A stretch of 63,496 bases of DNA from NCBI GenBank assembly GCA_037442005.1, contig JBBIRA010000007.1:1-63496 (forward strand). The letters run 5' to 3'. The first letter of the stretch is position 1; the number at the start of each line of letters is the position of its first letter. This document shows positions 9,998 to 19,546 of this stretch, in pieces. Position numbers and translations under genes: made by a program. The stretch comes from Leptospirillum sp037442005. GTDB taxonomy: Bacteria; Nitrospirota; Leptospirillia; Leptospirillales; Leptospirillaceae. The notes beneath the pieces were generated by a model. It did not search any database. It was not told the DNA's origin and saw nothing but the letters and a program-made list of their open reading frames with translations.

Positions 9998-9998
<1 letters not shown>
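8109..9998 (-). CDS. dxs: 1-deoxy-D-xylulose-5-phosphate synthase
   Basis: About 629 residues, full length for this thiamine-diphosphate enzyme, which makes DXP from pyruvate and glyceraldehyde-3-phosphate in the first step of the MEP isoprenoid pathway. The GDGSLTAG thiamine-binding motif, the IAEQHAV segment with the catalytic Glu, and GPTHHG are present. The ATG at 9998 overlaps the ispA stop (TGATG). Together with ispA here and ispH further on, it supplies precursors for the hopanoids and carotenoids encoded at the other end of the window. Confidence 0.97.
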
Positions 9999-10913
<915 letters not shown>

Positions 10914-10921
<8 letters not shown>

Positions 10922-11186
10922 CGTTCTCTTTCTCCTCGGATTTGATGACCGGAGACGGCTCCTCAAACGGAACTTCCGTCTCCCCTTTCATGAGCATCGT
11001 AATTCGTCGCTCCGTATTCTCGAGGACTCCCCGGCATTCCTTGGAAAGCCGGACACCTTCCTCAAACAGGGAAATAGCTTTTTCAAGAGGAAGTCCCCCA
11101 CCTTCCATCAGGGAGACGATCTCTTCCAGCCGGGACATTTTTTTTTCAAACGTATCCTGTTGTCCCGGCTGTTTTCGACTAGACAC
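10914..11186 (-). CDS. xseB: Exodeoxyribonuclease VII small subunit
   Basis: 90 residues. The family core is clear: FEKKMSRLEEIV, then GGLPLEKAISLFEEGVRL. XseB binds XseA to form exonuclease VII, which degrades single-stranded DNA. It starts with GTG and overlaps the end of xseA by 8 bp, the usual adjacency. The last 20 or so residues are acidic and variable. Confidence 0.93.
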
Positions 11187-12708
11187 CGCTCACCTCCCCG
11201 ATCGCAGGGAGACGGGAGGTTTCCACACGATCCACCGTGACGCCGAGCCTGTACCCGTGAATCAGGGCGACAAGGCGCTCCCCTTCTTCCGGAGGGAGAG
11301 CGCCTGTCACCAGATGTCCTGTTTGTTCATGAAACAGCAAGGCGTATCCTTTCTGAAGAACCCCCATCGGACCCAGCTGGGTGATTTCCCCCTCAAGCCG
11401 TCCCAGCCGTTCCCGGTACGGGGTGATCCATTGCACCATCCCGCGCTCCAGACGGTCCTTCAGCATCCGGTTTTGTTCGGAGGAGGTCTGGACCCACCGG
11501 GTGGAAAGCCTGAACAGATCTCCCGTCAGCCGGGACAGGATCCGCTGGTTCACCATCGTCTTTTCCGAAGGACTCCTGAGCCGGTCTGAAATCCGGGAAA
11601 GCCTTGAAAAAAGGGACGCTTTCTGCCCGAGAAACAGCTCCTGAACCCGGTCGGTCCGGCTATCGACAACCCTTTTCTCACCCGCCAACCGTTCTCCCAT
11701 CCGGGAAACCAGCTGTCCCGATAACCGCTCAAGACGACTGATCCGGCCTTCGATGAGTTCAGGAAACCGCAAAAGCCTCCCGTCAAGATAGCGCTTTTCC
11801 GAAACAGACTCCGACAATCGCCGGGAGATTTCCCGGCGAAGCCGGACGTCGAGTATCTTCAGGGCCGACAGAGCCGGCCGCCGGTCGGGAAAAATCTTTT
11901 CCGCCGCTTCCGACGGGGTCGCCACACGAAGATCCGCGACCAGATCGGCAATCGTCCAGTCCGTTTCATGACCAATGGCAGAAACCACCGGAACCGGAGA
12001 GGAAAGAATGGCCCGCGCCAGCCGTTCGCTGTTAAAGGGCCACAAATCCTCAATCGATCCTCCGCCCCGGGCAATGACGATGACCTCCACGCCAGGCAGC
12101 CTTTGGGCGGCTCCCAGGGCAGCGGCGATCTCTTCAGGGACGCCGGCACCCTGCACCCGGACAGGGACAACGACAATGGGGATCTGGGGCCCCCTTAACC
12201 CGGATATGCGCAGGAAATCCCACAACACGGAACCGGTCTGGCTCGTCAGGATAGCGACCTTTCCAGGGTATGCCGGCAACAGACGCTTGCGGCCCGGGGC
12301 AAGAAGCCCTTCCTTTTCCAGAAGCTCCCGGACACGCCGGAACTCGAGATGGAACCGGCCAACTCCCGACGGCTCCATGGACTGGATGACCAGCTGGTAT
12401 TCCCCTCTGGCCTCATAGACACCGAGCCTGGCCCGGATAAGCACCTTGAGCCCGTCTTCCGGACGGACGCGGGAAGATTCCATGGCCCCTTTGAAAAAGA
12501 CACCCCGGATCTGGCACAGGTCATCTTTCAAGGTCAGATAGCAGTGTCCGGAAGGTCTTGCGATCCGGACATTGGAGAGTTCGCCTTCCAGAAGAATGAT
12601 TCCCGGAAACGCCATTTCGAGGGTTCCCCGGATCGCCAGCGTCAGTTCCGACACCGTGAAGACATCCTGGATTCCAGTGCTTTTCAGCAACTCTCGCTCA
12701 CGGGCCAT
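11179..12708 (-). CDS. xseA: Exodeoxyribonuclease VII large subunit
   Basis: About 509 residues from the ATG at 12708. An N-terminal OB fold (LLEGELSNVR, SGHCYLTLKD) precedes the catalytic domain containing VIARGGGSIEDLWPFN and SAIGHETDWTI. A long helical middle region is rich in Leu and Arg and ends in the GYAL segment. The frame stays open to 12837, but the extra residues are Cys- and Pro-rich and unlike the family. The chosen start overlaps ymdB by 11 bp. Confidence 0.93.
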   Translation of the reverse strand: MARERELLKSTGIQDVFTVSELTLAIRGTLEMAFPGIILLEGELSNVRIARPSGHCYLTLKDDLCQIRGVFFKGAMESSRVRPEDGLKVLIRARLGVYEARGEYQLVIQSMEPSGVGRFHLEFRRVRELLEKEGLLAPGRKRLLPAYPGKVAILTSQTGSVLWDFLRISGLRGPQIPIVVVPVRVQGAGVPEEIAAALGAAQRLPGVEVIVIARGGGSIEDLWPFNSERLARAILSSPVPVVSAIGHETDWTIADLVADLRVATPSEAAEKIFPDRRPALSALKILDVRLRREISRRLSESVSEKRYLDGRLLRFPELIEGRISRLERLSGQLVSRMGERLAGEKRVVDSRTDRVQELFLGQKASLFSRLSRISDRLRSPSEKTMVNQRILSRLTGDLFRLSTRWVQTSSEQNRMLKDRLERGMVQWITPYRERLGRLEGEITQLGPMGVLQKGYALLFHEQTGHLVTGALPPEEGERLVALIHGYRLGVTVDRVETSRLPAIGEVSGV

Positions 12709-13525
12709 CGACAGGAAAAACCTCCCGGTAAAGCTCGGTCTTTTCAATGCGGAGCCCGGAAGCATCCCGGGAAACCCCCAGCAGCAATGCGCAGAACAGC
12801 ATTTCACCCTCGCCGACCTCAAAAGGGGCCGGCACATGGGTGAGATACTTTGAAAGGGCCGTTTGCGGAGAAACCCCGATCACCGACCAGTGCGGCCCCG
12901 AAAGGCCGACATCCGTCAGGTACCAGGATCCCCCGGGAAGACGCTCCAGATCATTGGTCTGGACATGGGTATGGGTCCCGTACACCACTGAAACCCGGCC
13001 GTCCAGATGAAATCCCATGGCCCTTTTTTCTCCGCTCGCTTCTCCATGGAAGTCCACCAGCACGAGATCCGGAACAGTCCCCCGGGAGGACCAGTCGGAC
13101 AACACGCGGTCAACGGCAGCAAAAGGACAGTCGGAAGGGCTCATGAACACCCGGCCGATCAGATTGATCACGCCGACGGTATGGCCGTCCTCCATCGTAA
13201 AGATGCCGGCGCCATTTCCCGGACAGCTGTTCGAATAATTGAGCGGCCGAAGAACCCGTCGTTCTGACGCCAGAAGGTCAACCACCCCTTTCTGGTCAAA
13301 CAGGTGATTTCCCGTGGTGATGACGGAAACCCCCAAGGAAAAACATTCGTTGACCTTCTTTGCCGTCAGTCCCCTTCCACCGGCCAGGTTTTCCCCGTTG
13401 GCCACCACAAAGGAAACCGGCCGGTCGGAGCGGATCTTCTGAAGGGCCAGATCCAGCACCCGGCGTCCCGGCCGTCCGAAAACATCCCCGACAAGAACAA
13501 TCCAGGAGAGCGGCTCAACGGGCAT
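12698..13525 (-). CDS. ymdB: YmdB-like metallophosphoesterase
   Basis: 275 residues of the TIGR00282 family, whose Bacillus member YmdB has phosphodiesterase activity on cyclic nucleotides. Metal-binding motifs are all present: GDVFGRPG near the start, ANGEN, TTGNHLFD, VDFHGEASGEK and GTHTHVQT. It directly follows rny with an overlap of 11 bp, the same pairing seen in Firmicutes, where YmdB and RNase Y are functionally connected. Confidence 0.92.
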   Translation of the reverse strand: MPVEPLSWIVLVGDVFGRPGRRVLDLALQKIRSDRPVSFVVANGENLAGGRGLTAKKVNECFSLGVSVITTGNHLFDQKGVVDLLASERRVLRPLNYSNSCPGNGAGIFTMEDGHTVGVINLIGRVFMSPSDCPFAAVDRVLSDWSSRGTVPDLVLVDFHGEASGEKRAMGFHLDGRVSVVYGTHTHVQTNDLERLPGGSWYLTDVGLSGPHWSVIGVSPQTALSKYLTHVPAPFEVGEGEMLFCALLLGVSRDASGLRIEKTELYREVFPVDGP

Positions 13526-15080
13526 ATTCGACGATCCGGCTCTCCCTGATCACCGTCACCCGGATCTGTCCGGGATAGGTCAGTTCTGATTCGATTTTTT
13601 TCGCGATTTCCCGGGACATCGAAGCCAGATCGTCATCGCTGATCTGATCATGCTTGACGATAATCCGGATCTCCCTGCCCGCCTGGATCGCATAGGACTT
13701 TTCCACCCCGGGGAAGGAGTTGGCAATCTCCTCAAGCTTTTCCAGCCGTTTCAGATACGCATCCATACTTTCCCGCCGGGCTCCCGGCCGGGCCGCAGAA
13801 ATGGCATCCGCCGCCGCCACGAGAACAGACTCGAGACAGGAAGGCTCCACATCACCATGATGAGAGGCAATGGCATTGATGACACCTTCCGATTCGCCAA
13901 ACTTCCTCGCCGCCTCTGCACCCAGCTGAGGATGAGTCCCCTCCCCTTCATGGGTCAGGGACTTTCCGATATCGTGGAGAAAGGCCGAACGCTTCGCCAG
14001 CTTGACATCAAGACCCAGATCGGCCGCCATCATGGCACACAGGTTCGCCACCTCCTGGGCGTGGAGGAGGTTGTTCTGGCCATAACTGGTGCGGAACTTG
14101 AGCTTACCGACCAGCTTCAGGATTTCAGGATGAATATCCGAGATCCCCAGCGAAAAAGCCACCCGTTCGGCTTCTTCCTTCAGTGTCTGATCGAGCTCAC
14201 GACGGACCTTCTCGACCACTTCCTCAATTCTCGCCGGATGCACACGTCCATCCTGGAGAAGCCTCTCCAGGGAAATCTTGGCCACCTCCCGACGCAACGG
14301 ATCGAATCCGGAAATAATGATGGCATCGGGGGTGTCGTCAATAATCAGATCCACTCCCGTTGCCATCTGGAATGCACGGATATTCCGGCCTTCCCGGCCG
14401 ATAATCCGCCCCTTGACATCCTCCGACGCAATGGGCACGACGGAAACGCTGACTTCCGCCACATGGTCGTTGGCATACCGCTGGATGGCATTCGTCATGA
14501 TTTCCCGGCTTCTGCGCTGGGCCGCCTCCTTCGCCTCCCGCTCAATCTTTTGCGCGGAGCGGGATACATCCATCCGGATCAGGTCTTCGGCTTCTTTCAA
14601 CAGGCGGTCCCGGGCCTCTTCAAGCGACAGGCTCGAGATTTCCTCAAGCTTCCGGTGCTCCGCGAGGACTATCTCGTCAATCGACTTCTCCCGGGCGGCC
14701 AGCGCCCGTTCCCGCCCCCGCAGGTCTTCACTTTCCTTCACCACTCCGGCCTTCATCGCCTCAACGCTTTTCTGAAGCTCGTCCATGGCCGCTTCACGGA
14801 TCTTGAGCGATTGATCCCTGGCCAAGTCAACCTGCCGTTTCTGGTTGGCCTCTTCTTCCGCCTTGACCTTCAGCCGGAACCCTTCTTCCCGAGCTTCAAG
14901 TTCCGCATTCCTCAAGATCGATTCCTTCCGGCGAAGGGCTTCGGACTCAACCTCTTGAGCGACCCGCTTCTTCTCCGCAACGACCCCGTCTACCTTCTTT
15001 TCGGCAAGAGAGCGACCGGCAAAAAGCCCCGCCCCGAAAGCAACGCCTCCAGATACCAATACCAATAGGCTCGTAACCAT
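13515..15080 (-). CDS. rny: Ribonuclease Y
   Basis: 521 residues, full length. An N-terminal membrane helix (about 2-22) leads into a long charged coiled coil (about 28-200), a KH domain with GRIIGREGRNIRAF, and an HD domain with HDIGK and SHHGD. RNase Y is the membrane-tethered endonuclease that starts mRNA decay in many bacteria. GAGGTG lies six bases before the ATG. It is the first gene of the long minus-strand run to secA and has its own probable promoter. Confidence 0.96.
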   Translation of the reverse strand: MVTSLLVLVSGGVAFGAGLFAGRSLAEKKVDGVVAEKKRVAQEVESEALRRKESILRNAELEAREEGFRLKVKAEEEANQKRQVDLARDQSLKIREAAMDELQKSVEAMKAGVVKESEDLRGRERALAAREKSIDEIVLAEHRKLEEISSLSLEEARDRLLKEAEDLIRMDVSRSAQKIEREAKEAAQRRSREIMTNAIQRYANDHVAEVSVSVVPIASEDVKGRIIGREGRNIRAFQMATGVDLIIDDTPDAIIISGFDPLRREVAKISLERLLQDGRVHPARIEEVVEKVRRELDQTLKEEAERVAFSLGISDIHPEILKLVGKLKFRTSYGQNNLLHAQEVANLCAMMAADLGLDVKLAKRSAFLHDIGKSLTHEGEGTHPQLGAEAARKFGESEGVINAIASHHGDVEPSCLESVLVAAADAISAARPGARRESMDAYLKRLEKLEEIANSFPGVEKSYAIQAGREIRIIVKHDQISDDDLASMSREIAKKIESELTYPGQIRVTVIRESRIVEYAR

Positions 15081-15182
15081 GGAAACACCTCAGCATCTAT
15101 ATGCAAATGTGACCCAATAACCTGCACTCTTTTTCGTACAAGCAAAAAACGCAAAAAACCCATTCTAAAGCCCCAAAGCGAA

Positions 15183-15191
15183 ATTCTAGCA
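15183..15191 (-). promoter_or_regulatory. Extended -10 promoter upstream of rny
   Basis: On the minus strand TGCTAGAAT is an extended -10 element (TGnTAGAAT), about 100 bases before rny. No good -35 hexamer is seen at the proper spacing. The surrounding gap (15081-15307) is unusually AT-rich for this genome, with several A/T runs, consistent with a promoter region. I see no gene or terminator in it. Confidence 0.45.
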
Positions 15192-15307
15192 TAATATCGG
15201 GAGAAAAGGAACTATTTTACAGCTAACTCTTTTTAAAAAAATACTTTTTTATCAAAAAGAGAAACAGTCCCGGCGCAGGTGATTTCAGGGAGATCGATGC
15301 GCTTCCA

Positions 15308-16585
15308 TCAAACGTCCGACGGTTTGTCCCCGTTTCGGGATAAGGTGGGCTCACGGCCCGAGGAACCGGGTTTGTAATAAGTGACCCCCAAAGGCAAGGA
15401 GCGCTGGGGCGAGAGGCCGTCCGGCTGGTCCGGCGGGTACAGGTACAGCGATTTGCCCTGGACGGTGAAAAAGGGAGGCACCGGGGGCAGAAAACCACTC
15501 TTCACAGCCGCAAGAGCCCGGTCCACCGCCTGGTAGGCCGTATTGCTCTTGGGGCATAGGGCAAGGTAAATCGCCGTTTCTGACAGAATGATCCGGGCCT
15601 CCGGAAGACCGATTGCCGACACGGATGTCATGCACGCCGTCGCCACGGTCAGTGCCTGCGGTTCAGCGAGGCCGATATCCTCCGCCGAAAGGATGACCAG
15701 ACGACGGGCAATATAGAGGGGATCCTCACCGGATTCGATCATTCTGGCCAGCCAGTGAAGCGCCCCGTCGGGATCATGGTTCCGGACCGATTTAATGAAT
15801 GCGGAGATCAGGTTGAAATGGCTTTCCCGGTCAAAATGAAGCCCTCCGGTCTGCCCCATCGATCGCAGAACCGACCGGGCGGTGATCAGGACGCCCTGCT
15901 TCTCCCCGGCGCTTTTTCTGTCCAGCTCAAAGGCCCATTCCAGGGAGCCAAGCATCCGTCGTGCGTCCCCGCCCGCCCGTTCCACCAGGAGATTTCTTCC
16001 AGTATCCTCAATCGTTACCTCCCGTCCGGACTCCTTTGCCAAAAGAGACAGCGCCCGCTCAAGAATGGTCGACAGACTGTCCGGTGACAGGGGGGAGAAC
16101 CCGACGATCAGAACTCTCGAAGCCAATGCCGGAAGAAAGGTGCGAACGGGATTCTCGTTGGACAGCCCCAGGAGAAACAGATCGCCCTCGTCGACCGGGG
16201 CGATCAGCAGATCCTGCTGGGTTTTGCCGAGGCGATCGATCTCTTCGAGAACCAGGACATGACGCCCTCCCGCGGCACGATCTCCCCGGGCCCGATCAAC
16301 CGCTTTGCGGATCTCAGCCGATGATACTTCCGAGCACCTGAGCGTCGAATGGCGGAGTCCATGGAGCCTGAGAAGAAGCCGGGTAAAAGAAGTCTTGCCA
16401 CAGCCCGGAGGGCCATGGAGAACCATCGATCGCAAGAATCCGGTCTGAAGGATGTGATGCAGCACACCCCCTTCTTCCACCGCCTCCTGCCCCAGGATCC
16501 CCCCTGTCAGCGGATCAGGCCAGAGCCTTCCGGAAAGAGAACGGTGTACAGAGGGATCGGGGCCGTCGCCGAAGAGGGATTTCAT
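15308..16585 (-). CDS. rarA: Replication-associated recombination protein A (MgsA/RarA)
   Basis: About 425 residues. An AAA+ module has Walker A (HGPPGCGKTS) and Walker B (LVLEEIDRL). The C-terminal half carries the family features: DPDGALHWLARMIESGEDP, RRLVILSAEDIG and the CPKSNTAYQA segment. RarA is a clamp-loader-like ATPase acting at stalled forks. The open frame begins with TTG at 16606, but the ATG at 16585 is a more likely start; neither has a strong ribosome-binding site. Confidence 0.92.
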   Translation of the reverse strand: MKSLFGDGPDPSVHRSLSGRLWPDPLTGGILGQEAVEEGGVLHHILQTGFLRSMVLHGPPGCGKTSFTRLLLRLHGLRHSTLRCSEVSSAEIRKAVDRARGDRAAGGRHVLVLEEIDRLGKTQQDLLIAPVDEGDLFLLGLSNENPVRTFLPALASRVLIVGFSPLSPDSLSTILERALSLLAKESGREVTIEDTGRNLLVERAGGDARRMLGSLEWAFELDRKSAGEKQGVLITARSVLRSMGQTGGLHFDRESHFNLISAFIKSVRNHDPDGALHWLARMIESGEDPLYIARRLVILSAEDIGLAEPQALTVATACMTSVSAIGLPEARIILSETAIYLALCPKSNTAYQAVDRALAAVKSGFLPPVPPFFTVQGKSLYLYPPDQPDGLSPQRSLPLGVTYYKPGSSGREPTLSRNGDKPSDV

Positions 16586-16684
16586 CGGAAAGATGTCCGG
16601 AGCCAAAGAGGGAAGGTCTGGATGGACGGGGTGGTCCCGGATACGAAAAGAGGAACAACAGGTTGATTGGAGTGGATCATCAGA

Positions 16685-16862
16685 AGGCCCCGCTACTGCC
16701 GTTACGGTTTTTTTTGAGATACCTTAGGGGATAAGGATTGGTGCTGTAGGTCATTTCAGGCTTCCCGGATTCCGGGCATGCACACCATGAACACTGACAC
16801 ACCATTTCTCAAGATTTACAGGTAACAAAATCAACCGCGCCTCGCACAGAGCAGGGCCCCTT
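16685..16862 (-). ncRNA. ssrS: 6S RNA
   Basis: This gap right after zapA folds like 6S RNA. Read on the minus strand, the ends pair (GAAGG with CCTTC, CCC with GGG, TGCT with AGCG). Inner stems follow (CGGTT/AACCG, TTTTG/CAAAA, TACC/GGTA). Then comes a large central bubble, next an upper stem (TGGTG/CACCA, TGT/ACA) and an apical hairpin CCCGG-AAT-CCGGG. The apical part GCATGC..CGG..CCGGGAAGCC resembles the E. coli 6S apex. The length of about 178 nt and the zapA neighbour also match. 6S RNA binds sigma-70 RNA polymerase by mimicking an open promoter. Confidence 0.85.
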
Positions 16863-16866
16863 CATT

Positions 16867-17220
16867 CTACCTCTTCCGACCTTTATCAACAAGGGCTTTC
16901 CGGGCGTCTGCCTCGATTTGCCGAAGTTCTTTTCCCGCCTCGGAAAATAGCTTTTCCCACCCTTCAATTTTCCGGTTGAGCTCGGCCACCATCCGATTCT
17001 TCTCCATCAGCTCATAGGTTCTGGCAATCGCCGTGATGAATCCGATGGTCTCCCACGTCTGCTTGGCGGTTGTCTCCTCCGACATGACCTTTTCCACATG
17101 GGCCTTGACCTGGTTTGCCGCCAGAAGCATCTGCTCCTTGTCGTGATATCCCTTGATCTCAAAACTGGACTCCCCGATTTTCACATAGACGCTGACCGGC
17201 TTCTGAGGCGGTGATGTCAT
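16867..17220 (-). CDS. zapA: Cell division protein ZapA
   Basis: 117 residues. The N-terminal globular part (VYVKIGESSFEIKG) and the following helical coiled coil (from about residue 35) match ZapA, which cross-links FtsZ filaments at the division ring. It overlaps the upstream coiled-coil gene by four bases and ends 4 bp before the 6S RNA. The zapA-ssrS adjacency is also known in proteobacteria. Confidence 0.85.
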   Translation of the reverse strand: MTSPPQKPVSVYVKIGESSFEIKGYHDKEQMLLAANQVKAHVEKVMSEETTAKQTWETIGFITAIARTYELMEKNRMVAELNRKIEGWEKLFSEAGKELRQIEADARKALVDKGRKR

Positions 17221-17501
17221 GGGGCCTCCCCCTTTTTCTCCCTGGTTTTCCCTGACGGCTTTAAAAGCGATGGAGACAGGGTCGCGTCAATCCTTTTAAG
17301 CGTTTCCCGCAAAAATTCCCGCTCCCGTTTTAAAAGCCCCAGTTCATGAACCAGCCGGGACCGGTCTCCCTCCAGCTCCCGGAGTCTGGAGCGCAGATCG
17401 AGGATCTCTGCCGTCTGGCGCTCGACCAGCACCCGCAGCGCATCAACGGCTTCATGAAACTGTTTGGCCTGCTCCCAGTCGACCGGATCTCCGAACAGCA
17501 T
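17217..17501 (-). CDS. Small coiled-coil protein upstream of zapA
   Basis: 94 residues. Residues of about 10-80 form a continuous heptad-rich coiled coil (EILDLRSRLRELEGDR and LKREREFLRETL), followed by a basic tail. There is no catalytic motif, signal peptide or membrane segment. The four-base overlap with zapA and the architecture suggest a ZapB-like division factor; that is inference from position and shape only, since such coiled coils diverge fast. Confidence 0.65.
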   Translation of the reverse strand: MLFGDPVDWEQAKQFHEAVDALRVLVERQTAEILDLRSRLRELEGDRSRLVHELGLLKREREFLRETLKRIDATLSPSLLKPSGKTREKKGEAP

Positions 17502-17503
17502 CC

Positions 17504-19546
17504 CTATTCCCTGGAAATCGACAGGGAGCGGGCCGATTTCTTCAGCGCCTCATGGTTCCATAAAACTTCCCGGGCATAGCGCCTGGTTTCCTTGTAGGGG
17601 ATTCCTTCGATAAAGAAATCCCAGTCCATTCCCGAGATTCCCGACCACCGGACAATAGAGTGCATCCCCGCATTGTAGGAAGCGACCGCCCTCTCCGGAT
17701 TCTTCGGAAAATGGTCGAACAGCCGTTTCAGGTAAAGCCCTCCGATCCAGGCGTTCAGGTAGTCATTTCTCAGGTCACCGATATTCAGCCGTACTTTTTT
17801 CAACTCTTCGGGATTGGCCTGATTGAGCGTTGACAGGGCGGTCATCGGCATGAGCTGCATCACTCCCATCGCCCCATCAATCGACAGAACCGTCGGATCA
17901 AACCGGCTTTCCTGGCGGGCGATCGAAATCGCCCAGGGAACCTTCACACCGGAATCTCCGAACCCTGAAAGCACCGATGGCGACAGGGACTCCGTCACGG
18001 AAACGGCCACCGCGGGACGGGAGCGGCCGAGAATCGCATCCATCAGAACAAGCTTCCTCACCGGATCGAGATGGAGGTTCAAGGAGCCATAGCGCAGAAA
18101 CCGCTCTTTCGTCATCAGCGGATCCCGGTAGGCGATATAGTCTGTCCAGGCGGCTCCCCACAGCCCCATCTGAACAAGATGCAGGAGCCGCTGGCGGTGG
18201 GCGGTGGTCAGATGCGCCGCCGGCGGGGACGGATGATGGAAATGCACCGGAAATGAAGGGCAGTCCTGACCGCACGACAAGACCGCCCAGAGCGCATAGA
18301 CAGACCGGGGCCAGGAGTCTACAGTCTGCTGAAAGAGCCTCTGGGACCGGTTCTGGTGTCCATCAAGGCGATCAAGCCGGCCCAGAAAATAGGTCACGCG
18401 CGGCAGCATCTCCCGGGGATCCCCCTCCTGCCGGAGCGTTTCGGAAAGCGACTCCCAGATTGCCCTGGCCTTGTCCCGATCTCCCCTGGAGAAATACCAG
18501 AGACCAAGGAGCCATTGGGATTCCTGTCCCTCGGGAAACGACCGGAGCGGACGGGGAGAGGCCCACAAGGGGTCGAGATCCGTACCGCCATAGGCAATGG
18601 ATTGTCGCAATTGGGAAATCGCCATCTCCCGGGCGGAAAGAGAGAGAGGATAGTCGGACAGGAAGGCATGGATACAGTTTCTCCGGCTCCGGCTCGTCTC
18701 GAGGGAGGAACACTCCATGGCCCTCAGGGAAGCGAGGAGCCGGGGGCCGCGGGCCGCCTTGCCCTCCTCCACCAGCCGGAGCGCCTCGGCCCTTTTTCCT
18801 TCGGATAAAAGCCCTGATGCGGCGAACAGGATCGCCCGATCCCGGGTGGGAAAAGACGGGTTTGTGGTGAGGTAGGCCAACGCCTCTTTCGTCACGGTCT
18901 TTTTCTGCCCCATTCCGGACAGGATCTTCCACCGGGAAACAAGGGTCTGGCGGATGTCCGATCCGGAGGGCAGCCGCTGGAGGGCAAGCCCCGCCTCCGG
19001 AGCGAGGGAGTGTTTTGCCACAATCCGTTCCCACAGGCGAATGGCAAGTCGCCGGTGTCCCGATTTCAGGTCATCGAGCGACTCGCGCCATAAAAACTGG
19101 GCAGAGCGGGAGCCTGTACCTCCACGGGGGTGAAAATAGTTCGACGCCGGGAACATCGCGGAGAGCCGCCTGGCCAACCCCGCTTCCCGGTATTTCCGAC
19201 CGAGCGGCCCCTGATAGGCGCGCCAGAACACAAGGTCGGCCTCATTCCCGGTTTTCAGGAGCACCGTTCGGATCTCTTCCCCTTTCAGGGAGGCGGGGGG
19301 GTGAAGATACGTCCAAAGGACATGATAACGATGAAGAAATCGGGGAGAGAGCCCCTTTTTTTCCGGCGTCGTTATTTTGTCCAGATCGGCCCGTGCCCGG
19401 ACCTCATCGCCGGCGGCGAGATCCGAGACAACCGGGATCAAGGCGTCGGGAGAAGGCGACGCCGGAGCAGCCGGGGCCGGATGGACGTAAAGGATCAGGA
19501 GCAGGAGCCCCAGAACCGATCGGGAGCCCCCCCTACTGAATGACAT
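17504..19546 (-). CDS. slt: Soluble lytic murein transglycosylase
   Basis: 680 residues with an N-terminal signal peptide (about 1-27). A long alpha-helical repeat region precedes a C-terminal SLT goose-lysozyme-like domain. Catalytic and structural motifs are visible: ISIARQESRFDP with the catalytic Glu, GAMGVMQLMP and VASYNAG. It cleaves the MurNAc-GlcNAc bond with formation of 1,6-anhydro-MurNAc in the periplasm. Overall layout equals Slt70. Its start overlaps the end of the tonB-like gene by 14 bp. Confidence 0.92.
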   Translation of the reverse strand: MSFSRGGSRSVLGLLLLILYVHPAPAAPASPSPDALIPVVSDLAAGDEVRARADLDKITTPEKKGLSPRFLHRYHVLWTYLHPPASLKGEEIRTVLLKTGNEADLVFWRAYQGPLGRKYREAGLARRLSAMFPASNYFHPRGGTGSRSAQFLWRESLDDLKSGHRRLAIRLWERIVAKHSLAPEAGLALQRLPSGSDIRQTLVSRWKILSGMGQKKTVTKEALAYLTTNPSFPTRDRAILFAASGLLSEGKRAEALRLVEEGKAARGPRLLASLRAMECSSLETSRSRRNCIHAFLSDYPLSLSAREMAISQLRQSIAYGGTDLDPLWASPRPLRSFPEGQESQWLLGLWYFSRGDRDKARAIWESLSETLRQEGDPREMLPRVTYFLGRLDRLDGHQNRSQRLFQQTVDSWPRSVYALWAVLSCGQDCPSFPVHFHHPSPPAAHLTTAHRQRLLHLVQMGLWGAAWTDYIAYRDPLMTKERFLRYGSLNLHLDPVRKLVLMDAILGRSRPAVAVSVTESLSPSVLSGFGDSGVKVPWAISIARQESRFDPTVLSIDGAMGVMQLMPMTALSTLNQANPEELKKVRLNIGDLRNDYLNAWIGGLYLKRLFDHFPKNPERAVASYNAGMHSIVRWSGISGMDWDFFIEGIPYKETRRYAREVLWNHEALKKSARSLSISRE

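Noticed and set aside
13650..15068. A 472-codon open frame on the plus strand opposite rny
   Set aside because: It lies wholly antisense to a full-length RNase Y gene, has no family motif and is the kind of long shadow frame expected in GC-rich coding DNA.
16685..16862. SRP (4.5S) RNA as the identity of the RNA after zapA
   Set aside because: The conserved GGAAGGAAGCAGCC-like SRP tip is absent, while the central bubble, apex and zapA neighbour all fit 6S RNA.
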